In this document: positions 1 through 10,465 of the stretch, one piece after another | Position numbering within the stretch: position 1 is the stretch's first letter | Layout of the letters: every line of letters begins with the position of its first letter | Source: Sipunculus nudus | Lineage: Eukaryota; Annelida; Sipuncula; Golfingiida; Sipunculidae | Direction of reading: 5' to 3' | Assembly (NCBI GenBank): GCA_026874595.1 | Contig: CM049322.1 | Span: 55,464,386 to 55,528,385, forward strand | DNA length: 64,000 bases | Notes under the pieces: generated by a model | What the model was told of the DNA's origin: nothing | Databases searched by the model: none | What the model saw: only the letters and a program-made list of their open reading frames with translations | Made by a program: the position numbers and the translations under genes

Positions 1-1350
1 CACATCCACATACAAGATGTGTACAATTGGTTTTATAATGAACAATTGTTCCGTACCTGCATATTCTGTTTTTAAATGTACGTCGGTATTGAAGCAATGA
101 AGCACAAGCCCACTATCTATATGTTATCATTATATTAGTTACATAAACAGAGTTCTTTTGCAGACATTCTCTCCTACGCAGCCGCATATGTTTCAAGCCT
201 TGTTGTTGCCGATGGGCGTCTTTCCCAAAGGCTGATTTCACCATTATGAGGGTACATTTAATTAAATGAATATTTGCTGCTGCCATTTCTGAATATTTGT
301 TCATAAATTTCGGAAAATTGTAAAATTAAAATTAAATAACAATTATATATTGTATTGAAAACGGATATCCATGTATACAATCGTACCTCACATTCAGGCA
401 TAACCTTGGCTTTTCTTCATTATATGTTGAATGACTGCTGCAGATCATAAAGGTGAAATGTAACTTTTTAATTTGCTTACCGAATTCAGTGTGAAAAGTT
501 ACCCCGGTCTGCCGAATGATAGTTAATTAGACTGAAGGTAACAATCTGAATAAAAAAAATAGCCTATGTCACCGCACAGCTATGACACCGCACGGCGACA
601 CGATCGGCGGGGTGACGTCAGGTGATGTTGGTCACCTAACAAACAAAATAGTGTACATTTCAGTTACCCTTCTGGGATTTAAATTTGTTTGCGTCTATTC
701 TTACTTCACATTTCCGCTTTCCGTGGTCTGTTCGATTTTAATCAAATTGGGTTAAATTGAGAAATCAGTCAAACTAAATACTCGAAAAGCCTATCATAAT
801 ATAATTAAATATACATAACATTTAAGATTTACAGAAGAAGCTTACGTCACAAACACAAGCTTCTGTTTTAAGGCATGTGCCGGTTCAATGCTGCATTGAC
901 CCTGTTGTGCCGTCCAGGTTCCGATGTTTACGTATGTTAATATGAAACAAATTATCCACATATGATATATGATAAATAAAATAAATATGATTTTATGCCA
1001 ATACGCAGAAACCCAAGGCATTCGCTCATTTCAGCTATGGCTAGGAAAAAACCCTTCTATATGAAAATAGTAGTTTATTTTTGGCTTTTAATTTTTATTA
1101 CAGGTCTATATATGTTCAACCGATGTTATAGAAGATATCTATGATATATTGTATGAACAGTAGGTCTATATATGAGCTTGCCTGTACATCCTGTACTAAA
1201 ACTCGGTGATTTATATATCTCCATTGGACCTGACATTAAAGGCCTACTTCCACCCTCTAGGTGTTTTTGTATATATGAAAGGCATAAACCTACAAATAGA
1301 ATTGATGTAAAATTACTGACATTGGGGAGCTACTATCCGTAATAGGAACG
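1..1350. repeat. Unit U1 leading block (block A and continuation)
   Basis: The first 420 bases are block A. It holds a 'gatgtgtacaattgg' segment followed by 'gatgggcgtctttcccaaag'. Diverged versions recur at 18096, 24725, 34930, 38510 and 46091. Bases 420-1200 continue to match U2 (18480-19400 and 20263-20515) on either side of an insertion in U2. No conserved reading frame is seen, and short ORFs here do not survive in the paralogues. Confidence 0.85.
613..620. promoter_or_regulatory. Full CRE-like octamer
   Basis: A perfect TGACGTCA octamer, the classical CREB/ATF site. It is also present in copy 2 at 46703-46710. The paralogous position in U2 (near 18713) reads TGAAGTCA, so the site is not conserved across units. 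No gene start is visible nearby, so function is speculative. Confidence 0.2.
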
Positions 1351-1413
1351 AATATGTGAATATGTGAGTCCTGGCAAGCCCCCTGAAAAAGTTGAGACAG
1401 CCCTTGGGACGTG

Positions 1414-1425
1414 TGTGACGTCACA
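1414..1425. promoter_or_regulatory. Palindrome with CRE core, left flank of a U1-only segment
   Basis: TGTGACGTCACA is a perfect 12 bp palindrome containing the CRE octamer. A longer version lies at 4401-4414. The two bracket roughly 3 kb of sequence for which I found no paralogue in the other units. It could be a regulatory site or a remnant of mobile-element ends. Confidence 0.25.
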
Positions 1426-2362
1426 AACAGACCTCGGTTGCGCGTCCACGTGGTTTCAGCAAGACCGACGGGTCTATCTTATCAAGTGAGGCGGAGGAAT
1501 CAACGTAAGATGACAATGTCTGAGACACATTAAAGGAGAATAAAGCGGCGAATTTAGATCTGTAGATTTATGGCAACTTCGACATTAGCCTCATGTTATT
1601 TTGGGCCATGTATACGTTGTTAGAAACAGAAGTCGGTGACACAGACAGCGGCCGCTGCAAGCCAACACGCCAACACTTGTAACAGGTTTGATTCCAATGA
1701 CGAAGTGACAGGCTGTACAAAATCGAAGATGGAATCTGTGGGAATTTTAAGGGATATTCTCAATCTGGTGGTTATTATAAAAATAACGAGATTATTCAGC
1801 AATATAATATTTATAGCAAGAAAATGTAGAGTAGTACAAGATGCCGATGGTGATTCTTGACTTGGTCGAGTTTGTTCAATATCGCTCGCGACGCTTTGCA
1901 ACAAAGTTTGTTGTTGTGATAACATTAACAACTTTGTGACTGGTGCTGTGGTGGCATATTTTGATTCTGCAAAAATCAGCTGATAAGCAACTTTGTTTTG
2001 TCGTATGAATAAAGCGCTGGTCCTTTCTTATTTATCATAATTTATACAAACATACTTCATAATCAGAAATGCAAAATTGTTGTTTTGACATTGATAAGCG
2101 CTTTTTTTTGTTTAGCAGTAGTATTACTATATATACTTTTCGTAAAGCGAGTTTTTACTTGGCAGGCCTTACCTCATAAATACATGCAACCTTATAGTAC
2201 CACACACGGGGCTAGTCTTAAATGAAGCTGTATACGTACCACACCCATCCCGATGGAGGATGGTACTAATTTTAAGCACTCCCCCCCCCTCCGGCCCATC
2301 ATCAAATTATACATACATTTGATTATTCATATAATTGACACTAATTCCTTTTATAATTTAAT

Positions 2363-2363
2363 G

Positions 2364-2411
<48 letters not shown>
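2363..2411. repeat. (TA)n-(GA)n microsatellite
   Basis: A compound dinucleotide tract, TA followed by GA. The copy-2 equivalent near 48453-48498 is shorter in the GA part. Confidence 0.95.
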
Positions 2412-3122
2412 TATTTAATAAATTTGAAATATATAATACAGAGCATGAAATTCACATTTTTAGATGAATTATGAAAGAGCCATGTTTCATTATAAAAAAA
2501 ATCACACACACAGTGACATTATAATTTTACACAGTATATATATGTATAATACAGTCCTGTATATAACACTCCACCAAACGGAAAGCCCCATGGCTATTAT
2601 TAATCTGTTTTATATTAGCAATGTTATAGAAAAAGCTCTTGCCATACTGCCTCAGCTAGGCTTTATTGGTGCAAATAAAAATTTACAAGCATGATTTTAA
2701 GAATAATTGCTCTGTTTTTGTTTTGGCTGATGTAAAACCGTTTATCTGGATTTCAGAGGTACTTTGAGTATCTTATAATTTAAGAATTGTGTAATATGAA
2801 GAAAAAATGTGTCCAGAAACCATACATTTCAGCTCTGCATGATAGCAGATTTAATTTCAAGAAAAGTACATTAACAATAAATTATCATTTAAAATTATAC
2901 AAAATTACCTATATGTTGTCTTTGGTTAGGTTGATCAGTATATGTATAGGTATATTTAGACTAAATGCCTGGGTACTAAATGGCCAGTGTATCATCTGAA
3001 GGTTTAAGTGTAACATCTTTGAGTGCAATATGGCAAATCATACTAACAAGGAAGGAGAGTGACTGCTGAAACAGATTTGGAGTTCTCCTTATGACTGACT
3101 TGGTAATTGATTTGATATTTTG

Positions 3123-3123
<1 letters not shown>

Positions 3124-3160
<37 letters not shown>
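3124..3160. repeat. (TA)n microsatellite
   Basis: A pure TA tract. The equivalent at about 49210-49262 in copy 2 is roughly 16 bases longer. Long 'YIYIYI' open frames over it are artefacts of the repeat. Confidence 0.95.
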
Positions 3161-4400
3161 TACAAGTGTCTATCTTTATATATCTACACACACACATATA
3201 TATATATACCATATTTACATGTATACACGTTATATATTCATATTTCATATACAAGTATTACATACTTAAATTTACATTCTTATTACATTTGAAACACATC
3301 TCTTAAATTATATGTATGCGTGTGTGTGTGTGCTGACTTGGCATGGATTTTTTTTTATATATAAAAAATGGATAAAACATTGCTTATCACATTTTACACA
3401 ACAAATACACATTTTTAAAACAATATAACATTTTATCATTGCAGATACTTTAAAGAAAACTTTAAAAAAATTTCACACGGAGTGAAAATATCCCCAACAC
3501 ATATACAACACTAACGCCATTACGAAGCCTATTTTTTTCATATTATTTGGGCACAGAATTAAAATATGCTGAAACGGATGGTATATATTGTTTATTGTCT
3601 GATATTTCAAAAGATTTGATGAATTATTTTGATTATTGTCAACAATAAGGAGTAACGATTTTTACGTGGGTTTATGTTTTTTTATAATCCTTTTAATTGT
3701 TTCTCCAATGTTAATGCCTTTGCTGAGGCACCTTTACGTGACCCCTTCGGTCATATGTGTCTCGAAACTTGTAAAAAAAGTCCAAAAATAAAAAATAAAG
3801 TTTTTATCATTTACAAGCGTTCAAACACATTTAATAATAAATTGATTGATCAGTTTGATGTTAATAACCTATACGATCAACAAGCAGCTATATGTTGGTT
3901 GTCATATAACACGTCGCTTGAAATCCTGATACGGCGTCAGTGCAGGCTGCGTGGTGCCAGCTCCCAACGTGCCAAGAACGAGTCGGGGAATAACAGGTGC
4001 AAAGTGGAAGACTAAGAGATACAGGAGTCATAAAGATGAAAAGCAGCATCATTTCCTAGTTAGCAGCTCACGCATGTAAGGGATATAGAGTGGCTACAAA
4101 AGTGGCAACAAAGGTGAATAAATGTCAGGAAAAGTCCGTCCGCACCCTCATGTCAGTGGCCAAACCTGGGGAATCCCCTTCCCAGATCATGCCCGGCCGG
4201 GTCAAGTTCGGCCCTTCTGTAAAGGAAATCCAGTCAATTTGGCACGAACCTGTGGCTTATACACTTGTTAGATATGATTAAGCTCACACCATCACCCTTG
4301 GTGTTACTGCTCAACCCGACGACGCAATACTTTGGCATATTTTCCCAAGACCGTGTTATACTCAAGTGATGCAGTTACAATACTGCCCGGTGTGATCTGG

Positions 4401-4414
4401 TTGTGACGTCACAA
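4401..4414. promoter_or_regulatory. 14 bp CRE-core palindrome, right flank of the U1-only segment
   Basis: TTGTGACGTCACAA is a perfect palindrome containing the CREB/ATF octamer. It is repeated at 50503-50516 in copy 2. It pairs with the palindrome at 1414-1425 across a 3 kb unit-specific segment. Biological role unknown. Confidence 0.25.
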
Positions 4415-4974
4415 TCGCCTTGGTCAGGACGCTTCTGTTTGGCTTGGGGCCCCGGAATGGGCTGGATTACGGGTCTTTCGATTTAAATTCTATGGTTAAG
4501 TGCGCAAAGATTGATTTTATTATACCATAATTTATACATATACATGTAAATGAATAAACCTTCAGTAGTATTTCCTTTTATTTTTTCATGAAAGTAGGCC
4601 TTTAAGTAAACTATATCAAAATAATGATCTATCGCCATATGAGCTAGGTGTAACATATTAAACTAAAAGTATGGCCCTTTGTTTAATTTTATTCACCAGA
4701 TCTCATCAAAATTTACAAAATAATAATATTCAATTTAGAATAGGGAAAGCGTTGTAATTACATTTTTTCTTATCTATCTAGTCAGTTAAGGAATCATGAA
4801 AGCCAACCCTTAATTCAACCATTACTTAGTTCAGGTATTACAATAGCGGCATAAGTGCATGCTAGTTGACTGCACAGGACACATACGGGTGTAAATTTGT
4901 AATTCTAACTGTTATAATACCTGTGCAGATCCAGAAGCAGAACCCTGCGAAATATAATATACCGTTTTCACGCG

Positions 4975-5080
4975 CATATATATATATTTATATATGTTTA
5001 TATATATGTTTATAAATATTTGTATAAATATTTGTATATATATATATATATATATGTATATAAATATTTGTATATATATT

Positions 5081-5131
<51 letters not shown>
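4975..5131. repeat. Complex (TA)n microsatellite
   Basis: TA runs interspersed with 'tttgta' and 'tatgt' units. The internal structure differs in copy 2 (about 51078-51233). The surrounding 4500-5560 is AT-rich with no gene seen. Confidence 0.9.
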
Positions 5132-5134
<3 letters not shown>

Positions 5135-5599
5135 GAGCCATATTAGATCATTTCTCTCAGAGCAGAGTTATTTGCCATCACTCACGGATTAATATCCAGA
5201 TGTATTTACCGACATGTGAGATTATATAATCACATCTGACAGCAGTAGTTTCATTCACAGTGGAAAATAGTACAACCTGTACCGGTAATAAAATAAACAA
5301 AAATTTTGGTTATGCCGGTAATTGCTAAAAATTATAATATCTTTTTCACGGTGAAAAACTGCCATGCATGTTGTTTTCCACTCAGCATGCTAATACGTGC
5401 ACTTTTCCAGAATAAATCCGCGCAGTGTCTTTCTTCAGTACGGTAACTAAGACGTCATAAATCTGACCAAGTGGCCATGGCCGTGATCTTTGACACTTAT
5501 AAACGCAAAAGGATAATATTGCAAAATTTTCTATGGTGAATTCATCTTGATATCATGAATATTGGTTGGGAAACCCCGTTATGATATCCATTTAAAATT

Positions 5600-5960
5600 C
5601 ATCAAATTAATGGCAAATAACAAAACTTAATGACATTAACTGATTCAAAAATGAATATGATATGTATCCAGGGAGATTTCGTCCATAGGCGTCCGATGGT
5701 GGTATAATTATGTGCGCAGCCCTCATCTTCCCGCCTCCGTGGTGTCTCCTTTATTGGCTGTTGATTTGCTCCATTGCATGCTGGTACTTGACGTGGAATA
5801 CAAGGTATTACATAGCCATCTGGTTTGATGAAACAAACCATTGGTATCAAGCAACAGATATAGGTAAGCTTGCCTAGGCACACTTTGCTTTGATATTTAT
5901 AGGAGTAAATTGGCATGAATAATAAGTGCAAAGGTCTACTAATCCATCAGTAAATAATTG
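5600..5960. repeat. Block B, U1 copy
   Basis: Contains 'cgcagccctcatcttcccg' and 'tacaaggtattaca'. Diverged counterparts lie at 25430-25660 (U3), 35620-35960 (U4) and 38990-39240 (U5). A 109-codon minus-strand frame (5602-5931) spans it, but the frame is not maintained in the paralogues, so it is treated as non-coding. Confidence 0.75.
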
Positions 5961-6143
5961 CACACAGAGACTTTTTCATTGTATCTAAACATATTTACAA
6001 AATACAGTGTATGAGATGTAAAATCTTGATTGTTTTATCTAATATACAACTGACATATAATTAGGGGAGCAGGTCTCATCAGTCGCTTACAGGCCAAAAC
6101 CCAAACTCGTTAGATCCGGCTACATAGGTACGATTTCTAACAG

Positions 6144-6151
6144 TATAAATA
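6144..6151 (+). promoter_or_regulatory. TATA box upstream of the secreted-peptide gene
   Basis: TATAAATA lies about 115 bases upstream of the signal-peptide ATG at 6265, predicting initiation near 6175. A possible 5' UTR splice acceptor (tatcacag, ending about 6230) lies between them, so the leader could be spliced. The identical element in copy 2 is at 52246-52253. Confidence 0.45.
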
Positions 6152-6264
6152 CATGATGGGATATCTTGAAAACAAATGGAAATGTGTATATTGATTTTCA
6201 TATTATTTTCATATGATATCTCTATCACAGCTGTTTAAGAAACAAAGACCGTGGAGAGTCAAAT

Positions 6265-6346
6265 ATGAGAAGACTCGTCAGTCTATTAGTCGTTCTTGCC
6301 GTCTGTTCATTTTTCATCGAAGGGCAGGAGTGTAAGTTATTCCCGG

Positions 6347-6400
<54 letters not shown>

Positions 6401-7712
6401 ATATATATATATATATATATATGAATCATTATATATACTATGGATACACACACACATATATCTATATCAAAGTGTGTATCATACATATCATATTATATTT
6501 CAAAGATGAGTACAGCCGTTAATTTTATTTCAAAATTGAACTTTCCGGCGCTTTTGCAGTAAAAGGATTCGACCATATATAGTAAGTGTCGTATAAGAAA
6601 TTACTTTTCCTGCTCAACAAGATGAGAGAGTAGAACTCTAAATTTTACGAAGTAATGTTAATTTGCAGTTTGCCCACCGAAATGCCCACCGATTTATGAC
6701 GCCGATAATAACGCCGCACCCTCAGGTTTGAAAATGTTCATGGTCTACAAATTAAACCATTTTATTTAGCTAAAATAACACTAAATTAAATATAATTGCC
6801 TACCCTCATTTTTATTATATGGTGATGGTCTCAGTTTTGTGTGAGACTACCACATTCCGTCCTAACAGTCTCACAGTTAACTTTTCCTCACCGTTTCTCT
6901 CCATCTCTGAAACGCGTTGGTAATCATGCTCCAGAAGAGTTCGAGCGGTTACATGATTAACACACTACACGATAACTTCACGGCTAACTTTACATTTCAT
7001 GTAATATTTCTGCAACATGCGTCTTACAAAAAGATTTGTACGTCGATTTAGAACAAAGAAATCCGGCGCATGTGGTTAAATTATATACTTTGCTTGAATC
7101 CCATATACTTTGCCTCTTTTTTGGTCATTTTTTTAAATATCACTTTAACTAATCAGTTTTATTTTAAATAGCACACGAGTCAGTCGTCCAAAGATCCATC
7201 GACAATCAAAAACAAGGTATGAATTTTTTTTTTTTTTTGCATAGGTGCTTTTTCTTAACTTTTTGGCGGTTTTGGTATGGTGTGTGAGTCATGTCATGCC
7301 TAGCATATGCACCTAATCACGTGATGTAAAATATCTCACTCTGCAATAGCCAATCCTTACATGGCTAATGTTGCTTTTTAAACGCATGGTTTTTTAAACA
7401 AATATTTATATTATAAATACTAAATGACTTATCTTCGAAGTGATATGTATGTGACATGATAAATTAGTATACGACTTTATCTAGTATTAACATATCTTAT
7501 ATGACAATATGTAAGTGGGTTACCTAAAATTATAAAGCACAAATTCAGAATATATTTAAAAGTAACCGATACACATTTAAAGAAATAAGCATTCAATAAA
7601 AGCTATGTAATTGTCATGATGCAATCAATTAAACGTACAGTGGAGGCTTTATCTTATGCCTTGTATTTTACAATACCCAACCTCGTGTATCTCAGAGATA
7701 TGGCATAGAGTC

Positions 7713-7766
<54 letters not shown>

Positions 7767-8255
7767 TATATGGCAATTTCTGAAGATGGTGTTCTTCTTA
7801 TGAGGCTCAAAAGAAAGTTGCCACGTAAAAAAATGGTACGTGGTACTTTTATGCATAATTTGCTTATATAATTTTTTAAAAGTGTTTGCATTTTTGTTGC
7901 GTGCATATATAAATATAAAGGCTACTATGTCTTAGTCATACAGCACATGGCTGAAAACTATAGTTATCTTTTGTTTTAATTTTAGTCGAAACATTAAGAG
8001 TTTTCAAGTTGGTGGATTTGCATATAATTGTTTTTTTTTTTTCCCTGCAGTTTCATTTTTAGGGTTCAGATTTTCGCGCATTGTATTTGTTCTGTATCAC
8101 ATATTTGGCGCTGTTATTATTTCACACATGTTTAGCATTCAGCTATATCTCCGTATTATGGTAATTTCATCCAGTATTACAGCTAACGAGTTTATTTTTA
8201 AGGAGGCAGCGTCTATCAACCAGAAAACACCACAAGCCAGCGGCTACTAATATAA
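6265..8255 (+). CDS. Small secreted Cys/Pro peptide gene, four-exon model (copy 1)
   Basis: Exon 1 (6265-6331) encodes a clear signal peptide, starting MRRLVSLLVVLAVCSFF and ending EGQE, then a strong donor (t|gtaagt). Exon 2 (6669-6725) encodes FCPPKCPPIYDADNNAAPS after a tttgcag acceptor. Exon 3 (7172-7216) encodes AHESVVQRSIDNQKQ and ends with donor g|gtatga. All three junctions are phase 1, and internal exons of 57 and 45 nt keep the frame. This coincidence is the main evidence that the gene is real. The last exon is uncertain. An acceptor at 8201-8202 gives 17 residues and a stop at 8253-8255; an acceptor ending at 8050 gives 66 residues including a hydrophobic stretch. The predicted product is secreted, with two Cys in a CPPxC motif. 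The family is not recognised. Exon 2's donor (cag|gtttga) is weak. Confidence 0.55.
6349..6421. repeat. (TA)n microsatellite in intron 1 of the peptide gene
   Basis: Starts about 18 bases after the exon 1 donor. The copy-2 tract (about 52453-52510) is shorter. An 85-codon frame running from the ATG through the tract is an intron read-through artefact. Confidence 0.9.
7716..7770. repeat. (TA)n microsatellite in intron 3 of the peptide gene
   Basis: A TA tract within the long third intron, also present near 53808-53862. The intron is otherwise AT-rich without recognised elements. Confidence 0.9.
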
Positions 8256-8462
8256 ACTCTTTTACAACCCCTACAGCGAGTCTACAGCTACCACCTGAAC
8301 CTCAAAAAAGACGCAAAAGTGAGAGGGAAAACACTAAAGAAGGAGAAATATTACTTGGTTCAACCCACCGTTTGGCGGTAACGTGATCCCAAAAATTAAC
8401 AACAAAAATATGAAGCTTCTCGACAAATGCTTCCACGTGGGCACTAACTCCGCAAACTACTG

Positions 8463-8468
8463 AATAAA
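8463..8468 (+). terminator. Possible poly(A) signal of the secreted-peptide gene
   Basis: AATAAA about 210 bases after the favoured stop codon. The same hexamer is at 54551-54556 in copy 2. In AT-rich DNA this hexamer is common, so support is weak. Confidence 0.25.
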
Positions 8469-8559
8469 AATACTGTAAAGCTGATGTTATTTCTTTTTTG
8501 TTTGTGTTTATTACTTTCAGTAGACGCGGTTGGATTGCCAGTAAGTAGGCTTTGAAATT

Positions 8560-9060
8560 CATATGGTATTACACATGGAGCCGGTCTAATCAGAGAAAAC
8601 CATTGGTATCAAACAACATATAAAGGGAAGCAAGCCTAGGCCTGACAATAAGCAAGATTAATAAGTGCAATGACAAACAAAGACTACAAAGCGTACGAAA
8701 CTTGTCAAACACACCTAATATACACACACCTAATCTAATATACACCGTGTTTCGAATTAATGCGTTCAGAGGAAAATATTATTCCATTAGGTGGCAGCAA
8801 AACAGTCCGTGTATTGAAAAGAAAAACAAATTAAGAAAAAAAAATTGCAAAGCAGGTTGGAATAGGGTTGTCCTCTGACTTCTCTTGGCAATAGATGCAT
8901 AAAGAGGTTTATGGAAAAATCGTGCTTTTAAATAAATGTCAATTGACCGTCAAATGTGGGCTGGCAGTTTTGTAAAAAAGAAACAATTGACCCTCCATCG
9001 ATGTCGCCTGCTTGGTCTTACGCTATTCGTGTGTTTGAGCAAGGGTGATAAGTGATAAAC
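8560..9060. repeat. Partial block B and block D, U1
   Basis: Bases 8570-8680 resemble the end of block B ('accattggtatcaa', 'caagcctagg'). Bases 8880-9060 resemble block D ('gtcaattgac', 'gggctggca'), which recurs at 16730, 30160, 37580 and 44820. So U1 has two D-type segments, implying earlier internal duplication. No gene seen. Confidence 0.55.
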
Positions 9061-9061
9061 A

Positions 9062-9064
<3 letters not shown>

Positions 9065-9114
<50 letters not shown>
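9065..9114. repeat. (TA)n microsatellite followed by a GAAGGTAGT short repeat
   Basis: A TA tract ending in three imperfect 'gaaggtagtg' repeats (9115-9145). Bases 9146-9470 hold a poly(C) run at 9307-9319 and no recognised gene. Confidence 0.9.
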
Positions 9115-9117
<3 letters not shown>

Positions 9118-9469
9118 GGTAGTGGAAGGTAGTAGAAGGTAGTGTTACCCTCCGATGTAAAGTGCTCTATGGCCTTTGTATTAATTATAAACATTAAACC
9201 ACAATAAACCTCTGTGCCTTGTTATGTTCCAGTATCGCACGTGTACCCCGCCCAATCCTATTGTGCCCCCGAGGACAATAGGATCAGTGCCAGTCATTAA
9301 AATGTCCCCCCCCCCCCCCAATACGCACAAAGCATAATCTCCTAATCTCGTAAAGTCTCGGCTTTTCAAACCACGCCTATAGCTTCATTCTAACAACATT
9401 CACCTGATGATCGGGTCGCATCCCGTGAAACAGACTGTAGTGAATTTACAGTGTTTTTTTTCTCCAGAG

Positions 9470-9470
<1 letters not shown>

Positions 9471-9527
<57 letters not shown>
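9471..9527. repeat. (TA)n microsatellite
   Basis: A pure TA tract, about 20 bases shorter in copy 2 (about 55550-55588). Confidence 0.95.
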
Positions 9528-9532
<5 letters not shown>

Positions 9533-9589
9533 TTATCATAAATAAAGCATAGAGTCTTCATGAAATAAATCTATATATATATTTTTTTA

Positions 9590-10149
9590 AATTTATATAT
9601 GCCGTGCTCTAATACGGGGTAAACTGGGATGACTAGAGCGCCATCAGGATCTGTTGCACACTAATCTCAGCCAAATCTTCTCTGCGTCGTTAGTCATCAG
9701 TTGATCACAAGCCGAACAAACCCCTCCCCCACCCAAGAAGATTATAATATCTAGGATGGTTGGCCTGTTCCTATGATAAGGGTTAAGTAGTTATTTCTGC
9801 TAATCCTGCTAAAACAAAAGACTTAAAGCCCCCAGATCAAACAGTATGAGTTAAATTGGGCCTTCCTTGAGGTAATAACCTGTCCAATGTACAGTGCCGC
9901 CCATTATAATAAAATTTGACTGCACAATACGAGTAGACTATGGCTCCTTGAAAGTGCCCAGCCTTGGGAGGAAATCCTGTTAAAATACTCATTAACGCCT
10001 CAATTCGAGTAGCGTATTTGTTGCAAACTGCTTAGAATGATCATGTTCCAGTACTAAACTACTCAAGTTGAGTAGCTTTTGGTATATACTACTCGATGAG
10101 AGCATCATCAGTTTGGATAGTTTTAATTCATCAGGATAGTGTGTTTATG
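9590..10149. repeat. Block C, U1 copy, interrupted by the LINE
   Basis: Begins 'atatgccgtgctctaatacg' and contains 'ggttaagtagttattt'. Diverged versions lie at 29310-29820 (U3) and 37000-37400 (U4). Its homology to 29765-29815 stops at a poly(T) run at about 10150, which marks the LINE's 3' junction. Confidence 0.8.
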
Positions 10150-10465
10150 TTTTTTTTTTTCAAGATGTCTCAGAATATTTTCTTTACCAGTTTGTTTATT
10201 TATTATCTTTTTCATCATCGACATTTCCCGAAACTTAGAATACAAACATTTACATGCATAAGAGAGCAACAATGTTATACCGTAAATGTAAGAGTATTTC
10301 ATTTAACTTTTTGAATTATCAAAAATGTATAAAGATAACAATATACGTTTCCACTTTTGCAGATGTATTTCTGACTTTTTGTGTTTTTCGGCAACATTAC
10401 GTTCCAATCTTTCTAACCTAATCAAATATTTCATAAATATATGAATAGATGGCGGATTTATCTAA

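Larger units (their letters stand above)
1350..4500. other. U1-specific segment with two GC-richer islands, no recognised gene
   Basis: No counterpart was found in U2-U5. Bases 1430-1960 and 3940-4290 are visibly less AT-rich than their surroundings. The first island has overlapping open frames of 103 codons (minus, 1620-1931) and 74 codons (plus). The second has a 63-codon plus-strand frame at 4090-4281, rich in K, S and P. These frames persist in copy 2, but at this identity that is not evidence of selection. I recognise no domain. A captured exon or an eroded transposon are both possible. The remainder is AT-rich with (TA)n and (GA)n tracts. Confidence 0.4.

Noticed and set aside
5602-5931. 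109-codon minus-strand ORF in block B, present in both 46 kb copies
   Set aside because: The paralogous B blocks in U3, U4 and U5 do not keep it open, and conservation between near-identical copies is uninformative.
6265-6522. 85-codon frame starting at the signal-peptide ATG
   Set aside because: Past residue 22 it reads through a splice donor into a (TA)n tract, giving YIYIYI repeats. The spliced model fits better.
8302-8562. 86-codon minus-strand ORF in both copies
   Set aside because: Overlaps the 3' end of the opposite-strand peptide gene, has no recognised domain and shows one replacement between copies.
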